A stretch of 64,000 nt of DNA from Lamellibrachia satsuma. Taxonomy: Eukaryota; Annelida; Polychaeta; Sabellida; Siboglinidae. The notes below the pieces were generated by a model, which searched no databases, had not been told where the DNA came from, and worked only from the letters and a program-made list of their open reading frames with translations. The first letter of the stretch is position 1. Every line of letters starts with the position of its first letter. Location: the NCBI GenBank assembly GCA_033239005.1, contig BSQZ01000004.1, positions 14,541,507 to 14,605,506 of the forward strand, given 5' to 3'. Positions 13,976 to 27,400 of the stretch are shown one piece after another. The translations under genes and the position numbers were made by a program.

Positions 13976-16900
13976 GCAGTACTGTTTGTATATGGATTGA
14001 TCAGTGATCTGCCTAGAACCTAGAATCATGCCCGCAAACAGGTTTGTCAGTAAGGCATGGTCTACGTGGGTTGTCTTGATATCATGCAGCTTGTCAAAAG
14101 GCAATAGAAGGATCGTGGTTGACATGGCTCTGCAGTAACTGTTGTAGATGTTGAGGTGGCCGGATTAGAAGTCATGTAAACAGACGGAGCAATGCAGAGT
14201 TAACCGGTACATGTGTATCTTCCCAAAACTGCGGGTTGTAGATAGTGTACTCAGGTTGTATCGCTCCAGTCAGCCTCTTGCATGCCTTGTCTCATTCACT
14301 GTTGATGCAGCTGTTTCACCAACTTAAAGAGAAGGTACAGCGATTTTCATTGGTTAATTGAACGACTGTTTTATAGGACATTGTAGATGTTGCAATACTG
14401 AATTTATTAGTATTTACAACATATCGGTTGGTTAAAAATTTTAATATCCACATAAAACATGTTGCAATAATAATTTTATAAAATTAATATTAAAGTCATT
14501 AAAGACCAGTCACTAGATAATCACCTTTGATGGTGAAATATAACGCTTTTCACCAGATGATTCATCAGTCTGTCATATTCCCATTTTAAGGCAGGGTAAA
14601 AAATAATAATTTTTTCTTAGAAATGTGTTTTTATTAACATTTGTGGATACCTTCCTTTTATGTTTAACATTATCATATTGTTCAATTTCAGAATGCCTTT
14701 TTAGCCATTCAAGGTATGATACCATACCACCAACTAATGTTCTCTCTTTGACCGCATGCTTACATTGCGATATTAATTTCCGTGTTTTATTAGATCAGTG
14801 CCATGGATTTTAATTCTTAATTGGTTTATTGGTAGACCTGATATGCAAGTGCACACCCTTGCTTGCTTGCTTCTGCTCGGTTCAATAGTAATAATAATCA
14901 AAAAATGGTACCGTTTTTTTTTTGTAACAGTGGTTTTTATAGAGTAATTAGCGCCGATGTACACCCCTCCTGCGGTGTTCCAGTATGCCTTGGTTCAGAG
15001 CATGGAAACAATTACATAATAATCTCTTGTAAAGCAGTAGTTTTCCAAAAAAGTTGGCACCACTAATAGCACAAGGGAGGTGGCTGAACAGGACCTCAGA
15101 TGTGAAGTAAAACTTACTCGATGTACAACAGCTTTCATGTTGCTGTTTGGCAATGGGAATTAATCTGTCATGACTTATCTGCATCTCTTCCCCTGTGCAA
15201 GATCATTAATAGAGACAGTACAGATAAAAATGTGTTAGGTTTGTGTGATATAGAGTGGGGTGGCTAATTTACTGGCAGGGTGACGAAGGGTCTGGCTGGG
15301 TGAGAACACCTCTTGTCTGGAGACGCTAATCACTAGATCATGGTTTGTGTCATTCAAGTCTGCTCATAGATCATTGTCTTTCTGCGCCAGTTAATGCGAC
15401 TCAGGTCAGCTGTGGAAACTGCGATGCTTGCAACAAAATGCTGACCCTGCAGATGTACAATCCTGGTGGATTTTATGTTTTTTTTTCCAAAGACGCAATA
15501 TTAGTTGACCTATAGCATAAATATTATATTCCATATGTGGAGACATGTTGTATGGTAAGTAACAAAATTTAATATTGTATCAAGTAGATGAAAAATAGCA
15601 TCAATTATATATAACTAAAATTAAATATTGTTTAGTTGCCTTATGAATTTTTTTCAAACCTGGTGATTCCTATGTTGTGAATTAGGAAAGTTAGCTCCTT
15701 CAAAATATGATCTAAAAGACAACGTATAAAGGAAAATAAACCATGAATAAAATCATTATCATGCTGAACTAAATTTTTATTAAAATTTTAGGAGGAATGC
15801 ATTCAATAAAAAAATTAATCCTGGGTAGTGCTGAATGGAAGGGAATGGAGGCTGGGTCAGTGTGGAAGGTATTTGGTACTAGAAAGTAGAATATGGATGT
15901 GTGACGGAATGATGGAGTGGGATAGAAGGGAATATACATCTGAGTGGGGAAAGAAGGCCACTGGAGCAAGGAGAATATGTCTGTCATGTTTACCTGTCAG
16001 TCTTGGAAAATAGTAGGTTGACCCCTGTTGAATAACTGTCACTATGTGGCTGTCTTATACTTAAGAATCTAGATTCTATTAAAATATAAAACTTAAACGT
16101 ATAGTGGGACCCAACTGTCAAAATGTTGATAACACTTGTTAAGCATGTTAAAAACCACGACCAGAGCAGATGGATAGATGGATCAAGCAGTTTGCAGCGT
16201 AGCTGTTAGATAACCCTGTACGTTGACCCCCACTCCTCCCAATCTTAAATGTATTTTGTTTTAGAAAGTCAGATTTATTTTGTTCCTTGTGAGAGGAGAG
16301 AGTCCTGATTTTGAACATTTTGTTTTGGCTCCAAAGCATGTAAGAATTTGCCACAGAGCATCTTAAAAATTTTCCTGAGGGCCCCCCTAGCAGGAGAGGG
16401 TTGCCCCCTCCCGCACCCCCTGCACGTCGACCTTTGGTAGACGCCCCCCCGCTTCTTTTCGGGCCCTTACCATCAAGTCAAATTATTTTAGGGTTTTTCC
16501 TCTTGTGCCTGTCACATCACTGAATGTTTACTAACACGACCAGCCATATTGTAAATAATTATAGCAACATATTATCTAAGGATAACAACATTTAGTTCTT
16601 GACATTAACATTTAAATTATTTATTTTTCATGACATAATGCATAAAATAAATGTTATTTTGTATGGATAACAAATATTGTAAGCAGGATCATTTTGTTTT
16701 TAGTATATAATGTAAGCCATATTTTGGAAAATGTTGGGAAAACATTTCCTAGTTTGTGTAAATGAGAAGTTGCCAGGCAGTGCACGGGGCAGGGACACCC
16801 GTAGTTAGCCAGCTGCATTGGGTACTTTCCCCAAGCCAAGCATCCTGCACCCCAAGGTCCCCCAGCCAAGCCATGTAGTAATATGCCCCAGAAGCCACAT

Positions 16901-17002
16901 TGATGAATCCCTGCATCACTGGCTGGCTCACTGCCTAATCTGCCAGCTTCTCTGCTATGTCTACACGCATGCATGCACATATGCATGCACACATAGTTGA
17001 TA

Positions 17003-17093
17003 TAGTTACTTTTATTAAAAGTTGATACTTTTTCTCTTGTAAAATCATAGTTACTTTTATTAAAAGTTGACACTTTTTATCTTGTAAAATCAT

Positions 17094-17164
<71 letters not shown>

Positions 17165-17170
17165 TATATA
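17003..17170. repeat. 46-bp tandem duplication followed by (AT)n/(CATA)n
   Basis: Two copies of a block starting AGTTACTTTTATTAAAAGTT, then about 70 nt of TA and CATATA units. Confidence 0.
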
Positions 17171-17884
17171 CTATAAACTAGATCTATTCTAGCATTTTGA
17201 CTGCCCAAACATGTTTTAATAAACCACAGATTTTTAATATAATCTGACTGTTATTGTTTATGGATGTCAGCCGTGCAGTTCAGTACATTTGTGAATACCT
17301 GTGAACAATTTCCAATACTTGTTGACAAAGTTTATCAGGTTTTCTATGTGAAGTTACTATGTAATATGATTTTACAATAAAAACTCAGATTTTGTCCCTT
17401 TAGTTTATCAATTAATGAACAAATGTTGAGTTATAAAGATTGCACCGAATATATATAAAGATGCATACTTCAGTAATACAAAGCCACTGAACAATTAAAC
17501 AGTCAGTGATGCCAGTTTGACATGACCCCTTAGTCTGAGGGTAGATCTTTGTTTTATAAGTCTAACAACAGAACCTTTTTTAGCATTCTGCTGATAAATA
17601 TTAATTATCCTGGTTTGTCCACTACTGCAGTGACTATATGGCCCTACGAAGTTAGTGTCAAATCACCAAGCCAGGCTTGGGATTTTCCTGTGATGCACCC
17701 CATTCCCAGGGATCAGCTGGGTAATTGTATAGACCTAATACCAGTACTGTCTGTATGTCTGTCAGTGGGATGCAGTAGCTCAGCTGTTAGTAGCATGAAC
17801 TGTCAATCAATCTAGAGGGCTCAATCTATCTGCTGCCTTTTAAAAATTGGGCAATTTGGTTTAAACTCACTCACCCACATCATG

Positions 17885-18050
17885 ACATGGCTTGTGTCTT
17901 TGGGATGTGACAATAAAAGCCTTTGGTCCCTTCTGTCAGTTGTCTATGCCAGGAGAAGTACAAGTTCCCGTACAGGGGGTATATTTGTAACCTGTTGTGG
18001 ATTCACAGAGCTGGTGATCGCTATCTGTAAAATTCACTATAAAGCTTTAG
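17885..18050 (+). mobile_element. SINE-like dispersed repeat, partial
   Basis: Contains GGTCCCTTCTG, a GCCAGG(G/A)GAAGTA block and a GTGGATTC-type block, shared in order with copies at 34345-34600, 39255-39530, 43380-43575 (inverted) and 57085-57545. Diverged. Confidence 0.
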
Positions 18051-18994
18051 TTAGTCAAGTGACAGAAGAAGAAGGAAGACAGTATCAGTAGGACCAGTAG
18101 CATACCAGCATCACCCTGGACTTTAGGGACACAGAGGAGATCAACAAACCATCAAGCACTATGACCTGTCCCGCTGAAACTGATTTTTTTCTAGACCTGC
18201 AGTTGATCCCATCAGTACCCTGGATTTGGGACAAAAACCAGACATGGGAAACATTAGTGAATGTGTAGACTTAGTGGCTGACAACTGTGCATGAGTCATT
18301 GCTAGAGTGCAGGGTTGCCATGGCCAATAGCCAGGCATTTGTGTTATGTTTTTTTATCTGCCCACCCCATCATTATGTATTTTCCAATCACAGCATGATC
18401 TGGTAGAACTATTAGTGCTGCCAAGTACAGGTCCCATCAAAGTGACCCTGCTTGCTCGCACCCTTTCAGGTCATGCCACGGTGATCATATGCCCTTGGAA
18501 TATCAATCATGTCACCCCCACACTTAGTTCATTATTTACCCTACCCCAAAAAAACGTTGCATTTGGGAAAGTTCAAAATCCAGAGCATTCCATTAACCAT
18601 TTTATAGTGATGCTTATTATCTTGTCGAAGTTTGGTATCAAGTTTTTCTGTAAAAACAGCTTTGCATTGTATAATGTATCACTTTTGTATAAAGGTTATG
18701 CAGATTTTATGAGGAATTTTGCGCCAGACCTATTGTTAGTTAACCAGGGATACCAGTCAACGTGGAATTATATTAACTTTATTTGCATATTAATTGACTT
18801 GTATAATAAGAATGCCATCTGAATGAGTTGCTTAAAAGTTACTGATATTACTGTATTGTTGAGGAGGGGCAGGTTTACACATTATTTCTGGTTTCTGTGC
18901 AGATGAATGATATTTCAGCCAGACACGTTCTCCAGAACAGTTGCTCTTTGTGACTTGAACATTTTTGCTGCATAAGGACTGAATTTTTTAGCCC

Positions 18995-19115
18995 CTGGCT
19001 GTATGGGTGAGGATGTGTCAAAGCCAGTAGTCTGCATGCAGTAATTGCAGCGTAGCTGAATACTTCCAAGAGAAGTCAAGTTGGAACATGGGATGAAGTG
19101 TAAAACACTTTGTCA
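18995..19115 (+). mobile_element. tRNA-SINE 3' part, partial
   Basis: GCAGTAATTGCAGCGTAGCTGAA ... GAAGTGTAAAACACTTTG matches the 3' halves of the SINEs at 50040, 57188 and 59953. The tRNA head is missing. Confidence 0.
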
Positions 19116-19254
19116 CGTTCATAATAGTAATACCCTATGAGTAATTTTGTCCGTAATTGTTAATAAGTACTACTCTCTCCATTCTTGCGTAAATCTCAGA
19201 TTAGCTATGCAGTTACAGCATCTCTGTGAACTGGCATCAGAATGAAAGGTCATG

Positions 19255-19480
19255 ACCTACTTAGGTGGGCTAACCTGCAGCCAGGCTAACTTGCAGCTAG
19301 GTTAACGGGCAACCAGATACAGGGTCAAGCAAAGACAGAACTTGTCCAGATAGCAGCTGCAGTTAACTGCAGCCAGACCTCCAGGATAAGCATTGATCTT
19401 ATCTGATTAGAGTGGCTAAACTGCAGCCACCTGGAGGCTAACCTATATAGATATTGTCTTTGCAAGCTGCAGCCAGGTTC
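19255..19480. repeat. Degenerate CTGCAGCCAG-rich repeat
   Basis: The words CTGCAGCCAG and GCTAAC recur at irregular spacing, five or more times. Likely a decayed minisatellite. Confidence 0.
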
Positions 19481-20320
19481 TACCATGTGTGATGGCAAAG
19501 GTGGCATATGTCAATGTCTAATTTATGTGTGCTATATTAGTACATAGCAGTTACAAAATGTTGCATTACTAGCTCATAATTATGGTTTTTCTCATCTAAC
19601 CATTTATTTATTTAGGTATTCTCATTTGTGTAGATATATAATTTGCAAGTGCTGTTCATTATTATTTACTGATTTTATTTCATGACCATTTAAAAATAAT
19701 TATTATGATAAACAATATTTAAATTAGCTGTAGTTATGGGTTATGAAGACATCTGTGAACATCACAGTTGTAAGTTGATTTGGAATGTTAAAATATTCAG
19801 TAGAGCTGCCCTTCCACATACAGCCCTGTAATTAGAAAATGTAATCTGATTAGAGGGGCCACCCACCCACCCATCCCATCACAACATTGGTCTTTGAGTC
19901 TTGAGTCTTTGAAATCCACTATTAAAATGTAGAAAAAACATTCTAATGTGATTTGCACTTGAAAAAAATATTTCTGCCTAAAATGTTTTCAGGCAATCCA
20001 GACCACCCACGTTTGATGAAGGTGCATACTCCAGTAAAACGTAATTTAGTTTTTGACAAAGGGTTGAATGAGGATCATTGGACCCTCTCCTAACATGGGA
20101 GAGGGTTTGTCACCTCTGGGTTTTATGTTACCCCCTTATGTCTCCCCCTTATATTGCCCGGTGCCCCGTTGCCCAATACATCACATAATGGATTTTATAG
20201 TAATCTTGTTTATGTGTGTTGCTTTGTTGTATGATATGAAATGTCATGTCACATTTATTGTACAGTTGACTAATAAATACTAAATGTAGATGTATGTTTC
20301 AAATCCATACAATGAATGGA

Positions 20321-20692
20321 TGTGTCTATGGCCTGGCCTAAGATATATAGTGTCTGTGGCTGGGCCTAAGATATATGGTGTCTGTGGCCGGGCCTAAGAT
20401 ATATGGTGTCTGTGGCCGGGCCTAAGATATATGGTGTCTGTGGCCAGGCCTAAGATATATGGTGTCTGTGGCCAGGCCTATGATATATGGTGTATGTGGC
20501 CGGGCCTAAGATATATATATGGTGTCTGTGGGCAGACCTAAGATATATGGTGTCTGTGGCCGGGCCTAAGATATATATGGTGTCTGTGGCTGGGCCTAAG
20601 ATATATGGTGTCTGTGACCGGGCCTAAGATATATATGGGGTCTGTGGCCGGGCCTAAGATATATGGTGTCTATAAATATGGTGTCTATAAAT
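20321..20692. repeat. 27-bp tandem array, about 13 copies
   Basis: The unit contains GGGCCTAAGATATATGGTGT and CTGTGGCC. Some units have an extra ATAT. It lies about 560 nt upstream of the first recognised exon. Confidence 0.
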
Positions 20693-21257
20693 AGCTAAAT
20701 TGGTGAGGGAAAAGTAAAACTTTGACAGGATATAATTATCACAAATCTGTGTTGTTTTTACACACAAACCAACATTTAAATATCAGTTATCAGAGTTTGA
20801 CATTTTTTTTTCACAGCCAGTGACAATATCTGGTGATGCAGGTTTTATACTTGATGGTAATCGGTATTGAGGTACATTCGTCTGATCATCACAGATATGC
20901 ACAGACTGTTTTAGGATTCCAGAATTAAATGTAATGTGTCACATTTAAAAATAACGCTTTATAATTTAACTTTATACCAAATTTGCATGTAAAATATATA
21001 TTATGTTGCATTGAGGTTGAGACAGTGGCGTGCTTATGCAGGATGCATATTTGGTTTAGTAAGACAGATGGCACCACTGCATGTGCTTAAGGAGAAAATT
21101 ATTTGTGTGATGATCTGACGTGGTGTCACAATAGAAAGAATAAATAAACAAAAGAACAAACAGTCACATTGAAATTAACTGTGGTGCACATTATCTTTCT
21201 TGTTATTTTTCGTGACATTTTACAGTTCATTTAATGGTTTGTTTTTTCTTATTGCAG

Positions 21258-21481
21258 TCGATTTTAAACATGGCCGACGGAAAGAAAACGACACAATGAC
21301 TAGTGAAGACCGCAGTCAGCCAAACAGCGCCGATGTATTCAACCAGACTATACGTAGGGGGCGCCACAAACGGTCCGTGTCACTGGAACGATATCTCGAG
21401 ATCATGGTTGTGGTTGATAAGGAGATGTCCAAGTATCATGGTTCCGATCTACACCGATATGTGCTTACATTAATGTCCATA
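21258..21481 (+). CDS. ADAMTS exon a: prodomain end, furin site, start of protease
   Basis: 224 nt, acceptor ttattgcag, donor gtaagt. It begins 2 nt into a codon and ends in phase 0 (residues 1-74). It carries the basic stretch RRGRHKR followed by [15 protein letters not shown]. This is a typical proprotein-convertase site directly before the reprolysin fold, so mature enzyme should start at residue 39. No cysteine-switch Cys is present in this exon; it must lie in an earlier one. The next intron (21482-22333) holds a LINE 3' fragment split by a MITE. Confidence 0.
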
Positions 21482-24400
21482 GTAAGTTAATTATTCTTAC
21501 ATTACTCATAGAAACTGCAACTGTTTGCCTTCTCTACCAAAATTTTCATTAACAAAATGTTTGCACCGTTGGTGATTGTGTCAAGTTTATCTTCATTAGG
21601 GCACATTCATGCCACCAGATGGTGGTGCATGTAACAATGGAATATTGACCAATCACAACAATTCAAGACTTTTTGTGCACCATGCCAACTGTTTGATTTT
21701 GAGCACTTGTGTTATCTGGAAATGTGAAGTGATGCATCAGTTTGCGAATGACTATTCTGTCTTTCTGTTATTTCTGCTGCTGTGTGTTCTTTTTTTAACT
21801 AAGTATAACATTTTTACCTAGAATATGTACTGGCTCTAGAGACAAGTTGCATAGTTTATAAATTCAGACTATATTCTGCATGTATAAATTAGGCAGCGTG
21901 AATATGTTTAAAAACAAAATTCACACCATATTCAGCCCAATAAGCATACACTATGCTTGAAAAAAATGTGGAATGTGTTCCTATAAGCGTACACCAAAAT
22001 TTTTTCTCTAGACAGTAATGTAACTGTTTAACACTAGTGTCATTTGGTGACTTGTGTAGACAGAACAACTGAAAAGTGGTGCCAACTGTGTAACACCAGA
22101 TGGCGATGCTTCAGTTGTTCCACACTAGTCAGATTATAATAATTATGGATCCTGCTGATTAAAAAGGGGGTGTATGCTAATTAGGGCATGTACATGTGAT
22201 AGATCAAATATGGTATATCAGAAGGGCAGGTTGCACAGATCATTGGACTCCTGATAAGCCGATGGTTCCCACCCCCTCCTCTGCCATTTGTTTTGTTAGG
22301 ATTGTATGACACCCTTGTGAAATCTGTTTGCAGGTGGCCAGTATTTACAAAGACCCAAGTATAGGCAATTCTATCAATGTAGTCGTTGTCAAGATAGTAG
22401 TCCTCGAAGGTGAACAGGTATGTGGTGGATTTATTTTACAGGACAGTTTAAAATTTACTTTGAATTGCGGCACTGCGTCCATGTTCTTGAAAGACCTGTT
22501 GAATTTGTGCTCCTGATAGAGTTATCGTAACCATCATGATTATTTTATATAAATTGGTTATTAAGGTACAAAATCTGGCCTGGTTTTTATCGTAAAATCA
22601 TATATAGGATAAACTAAATATTATGTATTCTTTAATTATAATTCTGTTATAATATTCCAACATCTTCACCACCAAAATGTGTTCTAAAGAACCACAATTT
22701 TTTATATAATTTGACTGTTTTCTGTTTAATTTGAATGTTTCGACTCGAATATTGTGTTTACGTTGCATACTGAATGGCAAGATCGATATTCATGAACAGA
22801 TAATGGTCAGAGTGTATTTAAAAATGGTGCTTCACATTTGAGTGGTCAAGATGTTACAATAGATATAGTTTATACTATATAACGTGATTCTATTATACAA
22901 ATTATCGGAATTTAAAAACAATGTGGCATTTAGAAAATAGTTTCTCCCACTGGATGTCACGGAGGTCTGTCAGTGTACGGGACATTGTTCATGGATACTA
23001 AGCACATGAACTATCATCATAAATGCCATGTCATTACTTTGACCTGGGGTATGTCACTGGAAGCTCTACATGGGTGATTGTCTGTGGTCAGTTTATATCT
23101 TGTTAGTTTGTGGCTAGATTCATGTTGAGCAAATGCCACCCAGAAGGGCAGGCAGCTTGACCACTACATAACAAATGGGTCCAAACTTTGGAATATATCA
23201 CCTTCTTCTGTTTGCTAAATAACCCATTTCTTGAACTGCTACGGTTCACCCCAGTTGCTGCAGGTTCTCTGGTACAACCTACATTGTAGCAGGACGAAAT
23301 ACAGAAACATACAGTTGCTTTGATTGATGAGTGAAGTGAGTTCAGTAAAACATGGCCGATTCTACACCCTAGGGTGTAACTTCTGCACCCATAGGGTACA
23401 TATTTGCCCAGCTGGAACAGAGAAGCTAAAGGCAATATGACACAATCGGATCATTGGGCCTGTGTAGTTCTAACATTAGCAGTGCTTTGTTTACTGTGAA
23501 ACGCCTCAGCAGGGTACATATGTACAGACCCAAGTCTGTGATATCAAAGTTAATAAGATTATCTGGTCTAGGAGATAAACATGTAGAAGTGTGTATCTCT
23601 GGTGGTCATTGCTTAGCAATGTTGAGGAATGCTAAAACATGGTAGAACATAAAGGAGGCCTTGTGTGATTATTGGACTCGAGCCAGTTGACTTCTTTCAA
23701 GTCTGTAGGGGTATTTCTGATGGACCTGATAGCCAGAAAGGTGCAGTTATTGTCCTCCCGGTTTCAGACCCAAAACCAGTGACTGAAGTCTACTGTAGCA
23801 AGGGACTCTTCTAAGGATTAAATGACATGTGAAGTTGAGAACTTATTCAGACCCTAAAACACCTGTTTTGTGTGTGTGCGTGCGTGCGTGCGCGCGAGCG
23901 CATGTGTGTGCGTGCACGTGTGCATGCATGTGTGTGTCTGTTGGGAATGGGACTCAAACCTGGGGAGTAATTAGTCAAGATGTGTCTCAGTTGCCTGCCT
24001 AAGCCACCCCTGTCTCCCACCTATGGGGGGTATGCGGGAGGTGGGAGGTTGGCCTCAAAAATTGGTGGGAGATTGGCCCCCAAAACAGGTGGAAGGTGGG
24101 AGGTTAAGACCCCCGCTACACCTGCTTCCCTATCCATACACCCTTACTCCCTGCTTGGGACCCAACAACTGAAAAAGTAGAGCAAATAATAAATAATGGA
24201 ATGTTTCTCTCAGTGCTTCTGGTGCCCAGATGATCTTCAATGTGTGTAGAATGTGTCGCACATTGACTGTAGAATAAATACACGACCTTTGATGATCTTC
24301 AATGTGTGCAGAATGTGTCGCACATTGACTGTAGAATAAATACACGACCTTTGATGATCTTCAATGTGTGCAGAATGTGTCGCACATTGACTGTAGAATA

Positions 24401-27400
24401 AATACACGACCTTTCAGAAACAACATAATATTGTAGTATAACTGTCCCGCCTGTTTTGTACATGGGTCCTCGGTTATTGTTTTGACCACTCCCTTGTTGG
24501 CTGATTTACAAACTGCCAGGCGTGGCAGCTGTACACGATACCTGCGTGATAACTTTCTTAACATTATTACCGCAGTCGCATCAGATTCCAGATGATGAGC
24601 TGACATATTCATGGCTTTTCCCTGGTGGTCTGGGGCAGCACTGTTGACAGGACTGATAGTTCGGAACATGGCCAAACTGTTATTGCTTAATTGAAGTAGA
24701 CATTTATTAGCATAAGCCGATATTTGATGGTGGAAGGAGATATTTAGTGTTGGAAGCAGATATTTAGTGTTTGGTTAACTGGTTAATGTGTATTTTTTTG
24801 TTTTAAACTCAACCCCTAGGGAATAATTGGTTGTTATTATTATTAACTGTCATGTCTAGATTACTTGACTTGACTTAAAAGCGTAGGCCATATTGACCAC
24901 TCAGTTAGCATACTGACATAATAATCTCCAAAACTTCTTGAAGACAAGAACAGGAATCCAGATTTTAACCTGTCCAAAAATAATAATAACATTTTTTGTA
25001 TTTGATATAGCGCCAGATCCCAGACTGTTCGTGGAGCTTGGTACTTTATTAAAAATTAGTAGCATGGAATAAAATTGCTAAATAAACAAATAAATAGATT
25101 AACATACTGCTACTAATAATAATTATCTTTAAATAAATATAAATTAACAATAATTATGATAATGCAACAATAATAAAATAAATATACATAGATAATGTTA
25201 ATAAATAAGTAAAATGTAATAATATTCTAAGTAGTCAAATTAAGTGTTTAAAATATTGCTAACTAATTTTGTGAATAAGATTACGGAAAATATTCATTAT
25301 TTAATTACAATTTTTCCCAACCTTGAAAGATAATGATGTCAGTGTCGCCCCCTGGTGACTGCTACGTCCACACTCATCTGTTATGTTCACTGAATCGCAG
25401 GGTAGGCAGCCCTAGCAGAAAACCCAACCCTCAACAGTTCATGGGTGGTCACAGGAATTTTGGTGGATGCGCATGCATATATTTGTGTTTCGATGGGGAA
25501 AACAAGGTGGGTGTTGTCATTAATTTCAACTAAAACATTTGCATAATACAAATGTCTGCATATAAAAACAAGTAATGTTATTGGGTGTCCACTCACAAGT
25601 GGTTTGGGGGTCATAAAGAGTAACAAAGGTAGAAATTAGTTGTGCTATGATAGGTACATTTACACCACATTAATAAAGATATGAAGCTAAACATTGACAA
25701 GTGCAAATACAGGTTATTAATTATACTCCATGTTTTACTGTTTAGATTTTGTCCTAGTTGCCAGTTATGTCCGGGGAGAATTATGTCTAGGGGGATTTTT
25801 TTCTGTACATCGTGGGTGGATGTGTGTTGGGAGTAGAGAAATAAGTTAGATTGTGCACATTTTAAGCCATCAGTCGTAGTCATGGTTGTTTGATTTAAAT
25901 CATGATTTAAATCACTCCAAAAAAATCTATGATTTATGATTTTTTTTACTTCAGATTTTTTAATTGTTGATTTATATGAATTTAACACAAATAATTGTTT
26001 ACAAGCATCGAGATCAACAAAGTTTTGTATGTTTTTTAATACAAAACCGCAAAGTGCGCACACTTGTGTAGCTGTATTGACACCAGATAGCCTGACAGTC
26101 AAATATGTTACGACATTGTGTGTTTTTGAGCTATTCCCTTTCTGAATGCCACACAAATTTGTCTTTCAGAGGAAGTATCTTTTCAAGTCAGAAGCCCTGA
26201 GTTAAAGTCCACCTAGAGCTTGTGCTAGTTGATACCAATTCAGTATGTTGAATCAAATAAGACAGTCTGGGCTACAATTGTTTAATACTGTACCAGTTTC
26301 CAGTCTGGTTGGAGACCCTTAGAGTTCACAGAGCCCTGGTCAGGTGCTAATCCACCCTCTCAGCAAACAGTAATTAGCACTGCTACAGCCTGAGACACAC
26401 AGCATGCTTTCCTTTCCAAGACAGATTATGCAACTGCAGGGGGTGAGGCCTTGTGGACATTGTCAAATGTCTTTATATAAGCAAAAATCATGTACACTCT
26501 GTTAAGACAAGTACCCAGATCGATTTGAATAGAACACATTTGAAAGAGTTTATAAATATAAACATCTATATAAATGTCTATATACCAGATTTTAAAAATT
26601 CAAATAAAAAAATCCGATTTAAATCAAATAAATCCGATTTTTTTTATTTAAAAAAATCATGATTTTTTTTCAACCCTGGTCGTAGTATGTAGTATGACCC
26701 TGCATTTGGCCTGGTTGTTAGAGCAGATGTTTCATGTGAAGCCGTTCTTGCCATTTGGACCTGTGTAATTTGTGGCCAGTTACACACCAGCTTTATAGTC
26801 TGTTTTGGCCCCAGAGTGTGAGGCCACATGGATAGTTTCAAGAGTGTCAGAGTATGGAGACACAGTGGATAGCTGGGCCAAGGCAGACAGCCAGAATGTG
26901 TGTTGTTTGCCATTCTGTAGACAATGCTACTAGACATACAGGCTGGCCATGCATGCACACAGGCACACACTGCCACTGTGGCATTAGCACATGTACTTCA
27001 GATACCTTCGAGGTATTTTAATTGTTTAGTTGAAAATTTGTGGCCTTGAGTACAAGAAATGTTTCTACCGGTGTTACAAATTAAAGCTACATGCTCATAT
27101 CGATACTTCACATTTATTATTAACGCAAAGCATATAATTGATATCGAATTTGTAATTGACACAAGACGCATGCTGTGATATCTGACATAAAGTGATGCAG
27201 AACATATTCATTAACTGTGCAGGAAAACATTGGTCAGCCCAGGCCTTTATCATTGCAACCACACCCAGATATTCCATTTCGCCAGACATATGCACACTGG
27301 TCTGGGTGACCAGACGGGTCAAGTAGGGAGGTAGATATATGTGAAATGCCACATATTTGCACTGACCACATAGCCAGAGGTTGACTGGTCAGACGTCAGA

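Larger units (their letters stand above)
1..21257. other. Non-coding 5' region: intergenic flank or a large upstream intron
   Basis: No exon can be supported here on either strand. All open frames are short and without recognisable homology. I searched for the ADAMTS signal peptide, prodomain and its Cys-switch and did not find them; they may lie upstream of the window, or be short exons I missed. The stretch is AT-rich, with local tandem duplications, CA/GT tracts, SINE, LINE and MITE remnants listed separately. Blocks 6450-11700, 14200-16990 and 17400-18990 otherwise show only unassigned AT-rich sequence. A GC-rich patch is present at about 16375-16465. Confidence 0.

Noticed and set aside
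18346..18822. 158-codon open frame
   Set aside because: Longest frame of the 5' part, but low complexity in places, no domain recognised and no conserved motif; a chance frame in AT-rich sequence is enough.
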